Below the pieces are notes generated by a model. The model did not search any database and was not told the DNA's origin. It saw nothing but the letters and a program-made list of their open reading frames with translations. 64,000 bases of DNA from Halichondria panicea (taxonomy: Eukaryota > Porifera > Demospongiae > Suberitida > Halichondriidae), in contig NC_087382.1 in NCBI RefSeq assembly GCF_963675165.1, forward strand, positions 4,751,963 to 4,815,962. The letters run 5' to 3'. This document shows positions 11,682 to 23,500 of this stretch, piece by piece (position 1 is the stretch's first letter; the number at the start of each line of letters is the position of its first letter). Both the position numbers and the translations under genes were made by a program.

Positions 11682-12231
11682 GGTTGTTCCACCCCCCTCT
11701 CCACTGATAGCATTCACTAGTCTGTTGACAGGAGGTGGGGTTAACTTATTCACAGCATTGCAATGTTATTATGGGGCGAAATAAGACATCACTAACGTTT
11801 ATTCATCCATTCATAGCATGAATAAAGTAAGGTTGTTCCACCCCCCCTCTCCACTGATAGCATTCACTAGTCTGTTGACAGGAGGTGGGGTTAACTTATT
11901 CACAGCATTGCAATGTTATTATGGGGCGAAATAAGACATCACTAACGTTTATTCATCCATTCATAGCATGAATAAAGTAAGGTTGTTCCACCCCCCCCTC
12001 TCCACTGATAGCATTCACTAGTCTGTTGACAGGAGGTGGTTATTCACAGCATTGCAATGTTATTATGGGGCGAAATAAGACATCACTCATCCATTCATAG
12101 CATGAATAAAGTAAGGTTGTTCCACCCCCTCCCCCCTCTCCACTGATAGCATTCACCAGTCTGTTGATAGGTGGTGGGGTTATTCACAGCATTGCAATGA
12201 AACTTATAATTATTATGGGGCGAAATAAGAA
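11682..12231. repeat. tandem repeat, about 150-bp unit, 4 copies
   Basis: GGTTGTTCCACC followed by a C-run, CTCTCCACTGATAGCATTCA and TTATTATGGGGCGAAATAAG begins again at 11682, 11831, 11981 and 12113 (periods 149, 150 and 132). It lies inside the 5.6-kb element. The units are nearly identical, so the amplification is recent. Confidence 0.85.
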
Positions 12232-12466
12232 AAGCCTTTGCTGTGATCCATGACAAATGCCGAGTGCATAAAAAAGTACATGAGGCAAAAGCAAAGAATT
12301 GTAGCTACAGAAAGAGTCATATAACACTAGGACCAAGAGGAAGAGTACGCTACTCCAATAGACTGTACACAGGAGGCAAACTCACTATTGCATGTAACCA
12401 CAGCCACTTGAGATACAACAATAACAATAACAATGCTGATAAGAATGAAAGCACCGAAGGTGCTGA

Positions 12467-12996
12467 TGCCTCGGTGGAGATGCCAAAGCTACATAACATA
12501 AAGCTACTAATAGCTTTTATACATGATTAGTTTGCATGCAAAAACTCTGAGAGTGGGTAATGATCGACCATGATTGTTGTTAAAAACGATTGATGCCAAA
12601 AATTCAAGTCTAAAATTAATGGCTGCATTTAGCAGAGCCTTGCAGCTCTCTTCTCACTCTTGCAGCTACCAATAGCTAGCGTTCTAGTGCAGAGCTAACT
12701 ACTAAGTAGAGTAGCAGCACTCGGTAAACAAGTTTGGCTACGTGCTCTTCTGAAAAGGCTGCAATGGCATTCCAAGTAAGCAAAACTAGGCATAACTCGA
12801 GAACAAAGCATTATTTTGCAAATCCACGAATTAAAATCCAAGTAAACATGACTAGAAGCCTATAGAAACTCTTACTTGCACTTGATTCATCCTTGAGCAG
12901 GTGTAGCAGTCTACACAGACACACAGATACACAGACACACACACAGACACACAAACACACTACCGTATACCTCGCTTGCGCATGCGCACCGAGGCA
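12467..12996 (-). mobile_element. MITE of the TGCCTCGGTG family, reverse orientation
   Basis: Bounded by TGCCTCGGTGG and GCGCACCGAGGCA as terminal inverted repeats. Collinear (reversed) with 15417-15967 and 48957-49498, including CTCGAGTTATGCCTAG-type blocks, ACTCTACTTAGTAGTTAG and a TG/CA microsatellite. No coding capacity. Confidence 0.75.
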
Positions 12997-15416
12997 TAAA
13001 AAGCAATGAATAAAATTAGTGGTAATCATCACTAACTTTTATTCATCCATTCATGCAGATTAATTTTAAGATTTTACAGTTTATACACAGCATGTGGTTG
13101 TGATGTAAGTTAGACAGAATGCTTACTACGGTTAGTGGGAGTTGCATACTCTTCCTAATGAACTCTCATTATAGTCGTTTTTACGCACAATTAAGTTTGC
13201 GAGACTATGATAATGCAAGAGTTCTTGTTGTGCTATTATAGAGCAGCATCAATATTCGGGCCCATCAATTATCTCGTATAGAGAGCAGATTGAGAAGCTG
13301 TCTTCCACCGACAATACTCGTTGTAAGGGCTAAACAACAAAGCTTAATACGAAAGTTTAATTAAACTGCGTTGTCCTATATAATATATCGATAGAACTGT
13401 TAGCTGAATAGGAACAGCTACAGCTGCAAGGCCGACAGAGACAATATGCTACAGGTGGCAGTATTGATTTGCATTAATTTGGACGTGTGTGGCAATCGAA
13501 AATCGTTTTGTGCACAAGGGATTTCCGTAGCAGCAATTTTTATCAATTATGAACTTACAAAGTGGTAAATATAAAGTCCCCGTTCCGTTTACGTAGTACG
13601 TGCATAATACACTGATACAGCGCAAATTAAACGCTAAAAAGGACGCTCAAGATAAGAGCTTTTTTCTGTTGATAAAATTACTTTGGCCACCCATGCAGCT
13701 ATAGTAATCACGACATTTTGCAGCTTGCTAGCTTTGCTACATGTAAGTTAGCTATAGCAGTTATGCTAAGTAGTACAGTGAATGGTGTGTTCTATTTCTT
13801 GTTAGATCTATGTAGAACTATAGGCTAAGCATAATTTAGCTGGGTATAACCATAATTATATATGTTACTAGAGGATTGTCACTTTGCATTCATAAACACA
13901 GCACACCACATTTATAAAGTGCAATGGTATATAGCAACAGTACAGTAAAATACGCTTTTAATACAGTATCAAAACGGAAACGCTTTAAACGTACTACGTA
14001 AACGAAATGGGATAATTTATTATATTGACCGCTATATACGTATATAGGCAGATAACTATACTTGAAAGGGAACTATACTTGAGAGGGGCTTTAAGTCAAA
14101 GTATGGTATACTGTTGCAATTGTTTTTTTGGGTGAAGCCACTATACCATTAAATTAAAACATTGTGGCAATACAGCAGCATAATAATACATACCTCCAAT
14201 TGTGTCGATACTTTACAGTGGTCTGGTCATACAAGGGTGTCCAGTATAATGCTCTCTCCAACACGTGTCACTTTCAACATCATCCTGGAATATGTTTTTT
14301 CACATCAATTCTTACAACAATAATCATAGTGCCTTCAAAAAAGTACGACCACCATTTTGAAAGAACTTTAGACGTGAGAGGGAATTAGGGGAACTTTTGC
14401 GAATGGCGTGGTTTCCCTCTGGGCAGTTGGCGTCTCACAACTATAATGTACACGTGAAAAGCAGTAGATCTAGTATGTACAATAATTATAAATGTACAAT
14501 GTACAATATAATTATATTGAAACATAGCATCAAGTATGTACAGCATATAGCTAAGTAACTAGTCTAGCTACGATACTCGAGGTGACTAGGATTGTCTCTT
14601 TGTTTGTTTTTTGCAAAACGTATACTTGCAACGTGCAACGGTAAATTGCAACGCTTTTAATACAGTGTAAACGTACTGGCGTACTACATAAACGGAACTT
14701 ATATTGACCGCTTACTGCATCTATACAATAAAAGTGCAACATACGCTATGACAAGTACAGTCGAAAGCGGCAGTGGTTCTTGGTCAGACATGCATGCAAT
14801 GAAACTAAGTTTTATGTGTTAACGAATAGCTATAGCGCTCCGGACATTCACCGGGACCAGAGTAGTCTCACAGTAAAGAAGCCAGAACTCAAGCGTGGCT
14901 GTATAGTGCGCATTTGATGTATCAAGCTTCAAAATGAAACTGTATTTAGCTAGCTTCAATGCATGTGTACAAGGTTTAATTTATACTTCTTAGCTTTTAC
15001 CCAACTAAGCTTTTTACCATTTGAAAATCTGTCAAAACAAATCACTTTTTTTGCTGAGGCTATCTATCCTAGCTAGCTGTAAACGCAGTGCCATGGCATC
15101 CAAGTGAAAATACACACACAAACAAACACACTTACTATACAGTCTTTCTTCTAATTACAGCGCCGCTAAAGATTTTCAGTGGCGCACAAGAAAACCATAA
15201 TTCCAGTTTGGCACTTATAATATTATTTAGAGTGGTGCTTTAGCAACGTAGAGTACTCTAGTATAGCTGTTTCCACGAGGCTATCAGATCAGTTGTACAT
15301 GTAGCCTCGAATTAAGGATGCGTTATTTCTAATTATGTAAGCGCTAGCAACTTGGCGCTTAATTGGATAATTTATTTTGTGAATTTGGCCCTTCAATTAG
15401 AGTGGCGCTGTAATTA

Positions 15417-15453
15417 TGCCTCGCGGTGCGCATGCGCAAGCAAGGTATACGGT

Positions 15454-15497
<44 letters not shown>

Positions 15498-15967
15498 CTA
15501 TTTCAGCTGCTCAAGGAAGTGCAAGTAAGAGTTACTATAGGCTTCTAGTCATGTTTTCTTGGCTTGCTATTTGTGGATTTGCAAAATAAAGCTTCGTTCT
15601 CGAGTTATGCCTAGTTTTGCTTACTTGGAATGCTATTGCAGCCTTTTCAGAAGAGTCCGTAGCAAAACTCGTTCACCGAGTGTTGCTACTCTACTTAGTA
15701 GTTAGTTCTGCACTAGAACGCTAGCTATTGGTAGCTGCAAGAGTGAGAAGAGAGCTGCGAGGCTCTGCTGACTTACAGCCATTAATTTTAGACTTGAACT
15801 TTAGGCATCAATCGTTTTTAACAACAATCATGGGTCGATCACTACCCACTATTTGAGTTTCCCTGCGATTGCATGCGCAGCAATAATAATATCATCAATC
15901 AATGTGTGTATAAAAGCTAGCTATTAGTAGTTTTATGTTATGTAGCTTTGGCACCTCCACCGAGGCA
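15417..15967 (+). mobile_element. MITE of the TGCCTCGGTG family, forward orientation
   Basis: Left end TGCCTCGCGGTGCGCATGCG, right end CACCGAGGCA. Same internal order as 48957-49498, and inverted with respect to 12467-12996. It includes a (GT)n microsatellite at about 15458-15494. Confidence 0.75.
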
Positions 15968-17806
15968 TCAGCACCCGCAGTGCTTTCATTAGAAGAAGTA
16001 AATAACTCACTTATTGTGCTATGAAACTTGGGCAATATAAGCTTCAATTGGTATCCACTTTGTTGAGCCCCATTCAACCTTTTACTTGCTTGTCCTTCCT
16101 GCATAATTATTACAGGGTGTCATACAGGATTTTAAAGTAGAGGGGGGAAATATAAGGCATTCTTTAAAAAAAAAGTCAACTGCATGTTATTTCAATACCC
16201 TGGTTAGTATACAGGCTATGGATACTCAGTCATACACCATTACTAATACCTGAATGCAAATTTTAGGGGGGGGGGGGTTGGAGCCAGAGGGGATACTCCC
16301 CCTGTGTACTGTATGACACCCTGGTACAATAATTATTATACAATAGCTGTGTAATTAGATTGTACAGCATTGTTCAGCATGTTGAGGGAAACTTACCTAG
16401 TTCCACAGTTTTGTCAAACAGCTCTCAAACCATGTCTAAACTCAAATTATTTTCTTCTTTGCAAGAACAGCAAATAAAAAAAAGTATTTGTTGCTATGCA
16501 GCTACAGCTGCACATCTGTTGTACTGCATGCCCTTATTTGGTACTGAAAACAGCACACTGTGCTGAATTAGCATGTGTACCTCTTTCAGCACACCCATTA
16601 CATTTAGCACAGTCCATTTAGCACATTAATCGAACATCAAAATTACAAGCCATGAAAAAGCACACCAATACAACACGTAGGCTGTGCTATATGCCTACAA
16701 AACAGCACATGTAGTGTGCTGAATCACTGTTTAGCACACCACGGTGCTAATATAGCACACGCTCAGGGTCTAAAACAGCACACCTCTTTTCTCTGTATAA
16801 GGAGGTAGAGCTGGGGATTGGAAACGGAAGCGGGATCGCATGCTTAACTATAATAATTATATGGACTAGATGTGTTAGAAGGATTTGATGTCATCCCCAT
16901 GCACGTTTGATTTTTAACTATAGTGGAGACGATAACATTTATTCAGCTGCTCAAATGTTATGTAGACGACTATTCAGGCAGGTACTTTTGTAAACAGTAC
17001 GTGTTTACCCGTGCTTTGTGCCGTTGGGGCTTTCATACTTTTAGCAATGATATTATAGTAGACACAGTCATGCAGTTATTTTGGTCCGCTTTTGTAGACC
17101 TTGACAACATTTTGCCTATTATTCTTTTTGACTATAATTATTCTCTGTCTATTATATTCCAGTTTGGTGTACCCATTATTGCAATTTAAAACATCGCTCT
17201 CATATTCTGAAAATACCATTTATTTCTAGTTATATTGTATGTAGCATTACAGAAAGTGAAATAATTATAAAATAAATAAAATAATCCTCTATAGTGCATG
17301 GATGCTTAGTTTTGCAAAAGGAGTTTAGAAAAACTCCTATAGCTATGCCTGCCTGTAGTGGCTATATATAATGGTTATACAGTACAGTAAAATATGTATA
17401 GCATACATTATAAATAAGTGAAATTAGGTCTACCAGACTACTCTGAGGGTCAAATTATGCTAGTTTTAGTGCCCTATTATTCTCAATTATGCTAGTTCCT
17501 AGAAGTCTCCCTATTATTCCAAAAATTATGCTAGTATAATTAATTTGCCAAGCCCTAGTTTTTGTAGTTTTACTCTGATCCATAGACCAAAGGTCTTCTT
17601 GTAATTTGTTAAGACCGGAAGTAATAGAAATTCCATAGACTAGGATCTACAACTGTAGTAAACCACAGGCGTGCTCTATTATTCTGTGGTTAAACAGTTT
17701 GGTAGAGCAAGGGGTACGGTTGGTGGTCAAAAATAATTCTGTTTTACTGAATCAAAAATAAGCTAGCTACAACTGCTCCACGGTTGCAATGTGAGTACAT
17801 GCACGC

Positions 17807-18119
17807 CAGTGGCAGATCGGGGTTTTTGGACCCCATGCATTAGTGAGTGAAAGGCTTTCACATATACACTTATCACTTCTCTTTAGTTCTTGTAAGTCCT
17901 GTGAAGCTTTGTTTGTGCAGTTTTACTAAAAGCTAAAAACTCTCTAGTGCATGCATGCAGAATGTTTAGATGACCTTTTTTGGTAATGTGCATGCTGACT
18001 GTTCAGAAGAAGTGACAACATTAATTTAGGTAAAATTCAGAGCCCTTGTCCCGCTTAACTAGTTTGAGCCCTGTGCCACTAGAACACCCCCTTTCAAAAA
18101 TCCTATAGATCCGTCACTG
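17807..18119. mobile_element. small hAT-like nonautonomous element
   Basis: Ends CAGTGGCAGATCGGGG and ATAGATCCGTCACTG are imperfect terminal inverted repeats of the CAGTGGCGGATC type seen in animal hAT MITEs. A related interrupted copy spans 47454-48931. No clear target duplication remains. Noncoding. Confidence 0.45.
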
Positions 18120-18910
18120 AATAGTCTGTCAGCTATAAGCTTCTATAGCAATTAATGCTATAATTATCTTGCAAACAAAAGGCTTTGTTCGAGTTACCAG
18201 TACATTGAAGGCCATTGCAGTCTCTCCAGAATCAAGAATAGTAAAATATTTTCGTAGAAGGTTGCTCTTCTACTTAGTAGCTATAGCTCTACACAAGAGT
18301 GATAGCTATTGGTAGCTGCAAGAAGCTGCAAACTACAAACCAGTTAATGCACTGTTTTACGCTCGTGCTCTATGGATATTATTGGCCAAGTGGAAGTTTG
18401 AGAAGCTCATGTAGCTCGAGGTGAACTCGCAACGGTGACACTACTATATAACATGTTCATGACGTTGTAACGGATTGGAGTTAATTAATATGTTCTCGCC
18501 GGATTTCTTGTTTCCACGCTTTTTAGCAGTCGGTAGTGAAAATGTTTTGGATTTCAAAAAATATATACTTGAAGTTTCTAAGATCAAGCTGGTTGATTGT
18601 TCCCTAATGTGAAATAACTTTTCGCCTACATTCAGGATGGGATGCATGACTGCCAATATCTGAGCCCCAACTAATTAAAAACTCTATAGTGACTGGCAAT
18701 GCAGATAACTTCAATGCGTTTACAGCAGCCACGTGAGTTTAATCGCGTACGTATCGCCTCTGCATGCACAATAATCACGGACACGATAGCTTGTGATGTC
18801 CGGTGAATTTTCACCACACGTGTACTCATGAACTCGCGATTTTTATGTATAATTATACTCATGCAAGAGGGATGTATATATAGCTAATACAACTCGAGCA
18901 CGAGGGCATG

Positions 18911-19712
18911 TAGCCTCGGTCCCAGGCCGATTTTTTTTTAATAGAACGAAGTTGAAAAATACGGCCTGGTATTGATTGTATCTGGGCGTGGCAGGAACAG
19001 GAAACAAAAGCAGAGATTCTTTACATTTTGCTTCCTGCTTTTTTTCTGTAATACTAATTTAAAGGTGTACGTAGAGGCATTTTACTCCCGTAAAAGTTAC
19101 AGTAATTTAGCTCCGTGTCATGTTCTCAATTTATAGCTAGCTAGCTATGGCATGCAACGCGTTGTCTTGTTTGAAGCAAGATGGCCTCACTCTCATGGCA
19201 GAACAGGCCCAGGCTCTCAAGCTCCTGTTTGAGGGAAGGGACATGTTTATCTGGTTCCCAACGGGGTATGGCAAGTCTCTCTGCTATATCAGTTGCTACC
19301 CTTTTTAATGGACTACAAGCTAGGTAGGACCAAGGGTCCTCCTGTTGACAAAAGTGTTGTTCTTGTTAATTGTCTCTCCCCTTGTATCTCTCATCATGAG
19401 ACTCATGATTGACCAGATCAGGAGTCTAAACAATAGAGGTGTTTCTGCTGCCATCCTCAGTAGCAATAAAGGAATCGACAAAGATTTGGTTGCCACTGCC
19501 AAAGAAGTGTCTTCTGGGAAGTATTTCCTGCTGTATACTGCCCCAGAGGCTGTTGTTGAAGACCACTGTTGGAGGATTCATTTTTTGTTGTACACCACGA
19601 GTCAATTTGTATTAAAAAACCACGCCCAGATCACACCCAAGTACAATCAATACCAGGCCTAGTAGGCGACCTAGCGTTCAATTGGAGACGGATCGGCCTG
19701 GGGTCGAGGCTA
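18911..19712. mobile_element. 802-bp element with TAGCCTCG termini carrying a RecQ-like fragment; 9-bp target duplication
   Basis: Termini TAGCCTCGGTCCCAGGCCGA and its near-complement ending TCGAGGCTA extend about 80 bp inward (CCTGGTATTGATTGTA, ATCTGGGCGTGG). Flanks GAGGGCATG (18902-18910) and GAGGGGATG (19713-19721) form a 9-bp duplication with one mismatch. The homologous region of copy C (50790-50805) lacks the insertion. The 9-bp duplication and long TIRs resemble Mutator-like elements. Confidence 0.7.
19147..19600 (+). pseudogene. fragment of a RecQ-like DEAD-box helicase inside a mobile element
   Basis: The 19147-19308 frame reads a Q-motif-like segment and Walker A (IWFPTGYGKSLCY) before a stop. 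After a frameshift, about 19345-19590 reads VSPLVSLI...MIDQIRSLNNRGVSAAIL and LLYTAPEAVV, which match motifs Ia, Ib and the region before motif II of RecQ helicases. No DEAH box, motif III or C-terminal lobe follows; the sequence runs into the element's right inverted repeat. It is a truncated, frameshifted gene fragment, most simply captured by the surrounding element. Loss of a longer resident gene is the alternative. Confidence 0.7.
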
Positions 19713-20539
19713 GAGGGGATGATGTCTTATTGCTGGTGATAATAATTCAAGGATCATTACCTAATGTACCATTCAGATTGCAGGATTCTACCCTACAGCA
19801 TTGGGGTTCGTCACATCAATGCACTCCAGTTTCTTAGAAGTATATACGTAATGCAAGCTAATGGTGGTTGAATCGGTTGCATCCTGGGTATTCACCGGGA
19901 AGTGAGTACGTCAAAATTGTTCGTTACGCTCACTTATAGTCAGGGAATTCCCATGTATCTTTAGCACAATCGTATAATTATATAGAGCTCAATTTGACAT
20001 ATAATTATTTTCACAGGTATAAATTTGTCTGCGATTTCACCATTTTGCTGGTATTGCTAAATTCTGTTCAAGTTGTGATATTCATAGCGGGTCTTCAAAG
20101 AGATTCATTGCATTTTCCAATTATCTGCAAGTACACATTTGTGATTTTACTCTCATTCGCAATACCCGCGAAAATATGTCACCTTAAGGTAGTTATATAG
20201 CCTAGGCCAACAATCGACTTGAACACTCTTTTGATACTGATCAGTTCGTCAGGCCCTATGGCCCCAGCTTTTTGTCACCAGGGCGCAAAGCGCCCTAAAT
20301 CACGCTGGAAACAGGAAACCATACACTAGTTATGGTACACAATACCGTACAACTGAAAAATTTCTTCAGTGCTTCACATTTCATAGTGCTTTTACACCTG
20401 TTTGTATTCCAAGCGAACAAGCTATTAAACTAAACCAACTATGGTGCATTGTGAGCATTTAGATATAATTATAGAGATGATCACAAGTTGCACAAAAATA
20501 AATAATGCTATATATAATTATTGTGCATAGTAAATCATT

Positions 20540-23500
20540 ATGCATGCAGATATAATGGGGATCACTGTGGAGTTGTGGAGAGCTCGCATTGGGCTGTTCA
20601 GTGGTGGGAGGGGATCGCGACCACACAGTAAAGCTTCCTCGACAAACCACCAGCCTCTATACTTCAGTGATACAGTGGGTAGTACTGCGAAAGTGGTTCA
20701 AGGTGGCTTGCTTTTATTGTATATTCTCAAGTTTCTGAGCTCTCAAGATAAAACTAAATTCCTAAAACGCACAAGGAATGTTGGTCTCCTAGTGATATTG
20801 ATTGCTGTGTTGCTCCACTCTCTTACTCACCTATTGCTGTTAGCTGGAGACGTTGAGAGCAATCCTGGGCCTCGAATGGGTAAGTTTTAATGGGGTTCAT
20901 GCCAATTGGGGAACTCTTACATCATAACTATGGGAGGTGATCACCGCCAAAATTAGCAGTAAAAAAATGATGCTGTTTTAAAATGATGCTGGTTTTTTTT
21001 ATAGAGGGTTTTAAAAAAAATGGTGCTGTTTTAAAATGATGCTGTTTTTTTACAGAGGATTTTAAAAAAATGATGCTGTTTTAAAATGATGCTGTTTTTT
21101 TTACAGAGGATTTAAAAAAAATGATGCTGTTTTAAAAATGATGCTGTTTTTTTACAGAGGGTTTTAAAAAAATGATGCTGTTTTAAAAATGATGCTGTTT
21201 TTTTTACAGAGGGTTTTAAAAAAATGATGCTGTTCTGCTTGTGGTTTCCATCAATGTATAATGCTCTGTGTGACAAATTCCCTATACACACCAACTCTAA
21301 AGTCAGAAGGCATGACTCTAGCACATCCCTAGATAACAACCTGCCATCTTGCAGAACTTGCATTTCAGAAATCACTCTGTTCAGTGCTTGTCTTGACCAT
21401 GAACTCATACTCAACTTTGTCGAAAGAGAGAGAGCAACATATGACCAAATCATGTGACCATCTAGATGAAAATCCTCATAAAAACGCACCTCTCCAAAAA
21501 TTGCACCTCTCTGAAAAAATCCACCTAAACAGCACCATTTTTTAAAACAGACCTCTGTAAAAAAAAACAGCATCATTTTTTTTAAATCCTCTGTAAAAAA
21601 AACAGCATCATTTTAAAACAGCACCATTTTTTTAAAACCCTCTATAAAAAAACAGCATCATTTTAAAATTTTTTACTGCTAATTTTGGCGGTGATCACCT
21701 CCCATACATAACTGCATGTACATAATTTGGTACAGATGGGACACTGGCACTTGATGATTTAAATGAAGCTCACTCTAAACTGTCCGAGTCTCGGAACAGA
21801 TGGTTTGAGATTGGACAGGCTCTCAATGTTGATGATGTCACATTAGATAGCATCAGAAAGCAGTGTGCTGATGATAACAGCACTTGTCTTCGTAAAATGC
21901 TTGATCATCGTTTGAAATCAGGGCCTCCTCTAACATGGGAGGTACTACTGAACTCACTTCCAACTCAGTCTAGTATGCAAGGTACTACATCTACATAATT
22001 ATGTTATAGTTGTGACACATGCACGACTGTGACAAGTGCCACATGGGATATATTGGCTCTAGCCTCTACACAGGCTCTCCTTTTTTTCTGTTCTTTATCA
22101 CAATCGTTCAATAAGATTAAATACTGTCTTAATCGTTCAATGAGATAAAATACGATATTAAATTGAGGAATAAAGAAAGAAATAGACGTAGAGTTAGGAA
22201 AAAGGAGAGCCTGTATCATCGGGAAGTCGCGTGAGGGTAGAAGGGTGGTAGAAGGGTGAAAATATGCGTGGGCATGCTGAGCTAGAGATGTTGGACTGCC
22301 CACGCAGATATCTATGACTAATAAAACTTTGCCTGCAGCAAGCTGGACATGGACTTGGAACTGGAAGTTTGCAAGCACTATAGCTAGCTATATACCTTAG
22401 GCTTAGCTAGATGATCTACTAGTCTAGATTGTGTGTTCAGATTCTATCAGACTATTACCTTTTCTTGTGTCTTTCTACATGCTAGTATAGATCAAGAATA
22501 GCTTAGTCATCATTATCATATAGCATGCAGGTAGCTACTGCCACCAGAGCTGGCCACGCTGGTTCTCTGATCTGACTTGCAGCACAGCTTGGGTGGTTGT
22601 CTCAGTACAGTTTTATTAACTCTGAATGCGTGGGAGAATACCTTACGTCGCGATTGTGGCTACATATCGCCCACGTTCATAAAAATCCTTGTGGATCACG
22701 CGATTTCCCAAACCAGGCCTTACTTTTTCTTAACTGTACGCCCATTTCTTTCTTTGCTGCCTCACTATGTCTTTCTTGTGATTTATGGATGAACAGTGAC
22801 AACAGCAAGAAAAAGTAAGGCCTGGGAACGAGGCTATATTGGCTCAGTAGTGACTTAGGCCCGAGGGCTGCAGGCCTCGAGGGCAAGTGCACTACTAAGC
22901 CAATATATCCAATGTGCGCACGAGTGAGCTGTGTAACAACTGATTTGTTGCATTCCTTGTCCATTCCTTTCCGTGTACACATCACTCCTTTTATAGGACA
23001 ACTAGTTTCAACTACTTGTGGTGGCTGTGGAATGCACCAGACGCATGAAAAACGTTTTCTGCCTACCACTGAATCTATTTAACAGTGTTATACTATAAAA
23101 GGGACCATTTCAGGTTACTGGGTAGAGGGTGGGCTTTAGGTAACTTCAGCCATACTATGCCAGTATCTAGATATTGGCACAGTTCAAGGCTTGACCTGTG
23201 CCATATGGCAGATATTGGCACAGTGTTTCCTTTGATCTGCCCACTCAAAATGCAACAAGTGTCTATATTATCCGCTTTAGTGCTTCTTGCCGATATATAC
23301 TTTTTGTAGTAACAACTACTTTGAATATCACACTACAGTTTCAAGAGCAGCTGGTCAAAAGAGACCTCTATCGTCCGGGGAGATGCCCAGTGCAAAACGC
23401 ACACGATCATCTCCTCCAGGTGTGTTCTTTGATGTCATGATTATTACGTCCGTTGGTGAATTTTGTTAGTGGTGTTCATAATTATGGTATGAGGACCTTT

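Larger units (their letters stand above)
11222..16797. mobile_element. 5,576-bp TA-flanked DNA element with GTGCTAAA-type subterminal arrays, no transposase found
   Basis: The element starts CACAGAGAAAA and ends TTTTCTCTGTA, with TA on both sides (11220-11221 and 16798-16799). Copy C at 46212-46225 keeps the uninterrupted site AGATTAAGGAGG, which proves insertion. The first ~180 bp and last ~260 bp carry about ten copies each of GTGCTRAA or its complement TTYAGCAC, a layout like transposase-binding subterminal repeats. The interior holds a four-unit tandem repeat, two inverted MITE copies (12467-12996, 15417-15967) and AT-rich sequence. No frame longer than 95 codons looks like a transposase. 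TA duplication suggests Tc1/mariner-like mobilisation in trans; the superfamily is uncertain. Confidence 0.7.
10308..20340. repeat. large noncoding repeat, copy B (interrupted)
   Basis: Starts with GCTTGGTGCGCATGCGCAAG, as copy A does. It runs collinearly to 11220, resumes at 16798, and continues to a block ending CACCAGGGCGCAAAGCGCCC (20276-20295) that is shared with 51299-51317. Insertions found by comparison with copies A and C are 11222-16797, 17807-18119 (shared with C) and 18911-19712. Segments outside these insertions contain no supportable gene. Confidence 0.65.

Noticed and set aside
12880..13000. CRISPR-like or functional array from the CA/TG-rich tract
   Set aside because: It is a simple microsatellite inside a MITE; the window is eukaryotic.
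16360..17189. Small plus-strand frames of 68 and 88 codons as genes
   Set aside because: They overlap subterminal repeats of the 5.6-kb element and the noncoding large repeat, and the frames are not kept in the sister copies.
20540..20890. The 2A exon as the start of a LINE retrotransposon ORF
   Set aside because: No endonuclease or reverse transcriptase follows, and the donor at 20880 matches in phase the DEATH exon acceptor at 21735. Kept as an alternative origin of the leader only.
21112..21576. 154-codon minus-strand frame in intron 1 of the 2A gene
   Set aside because: It reads through the tandem-repeat arm of the foldback element, giving a repetitive product; an artefact of the repeat.
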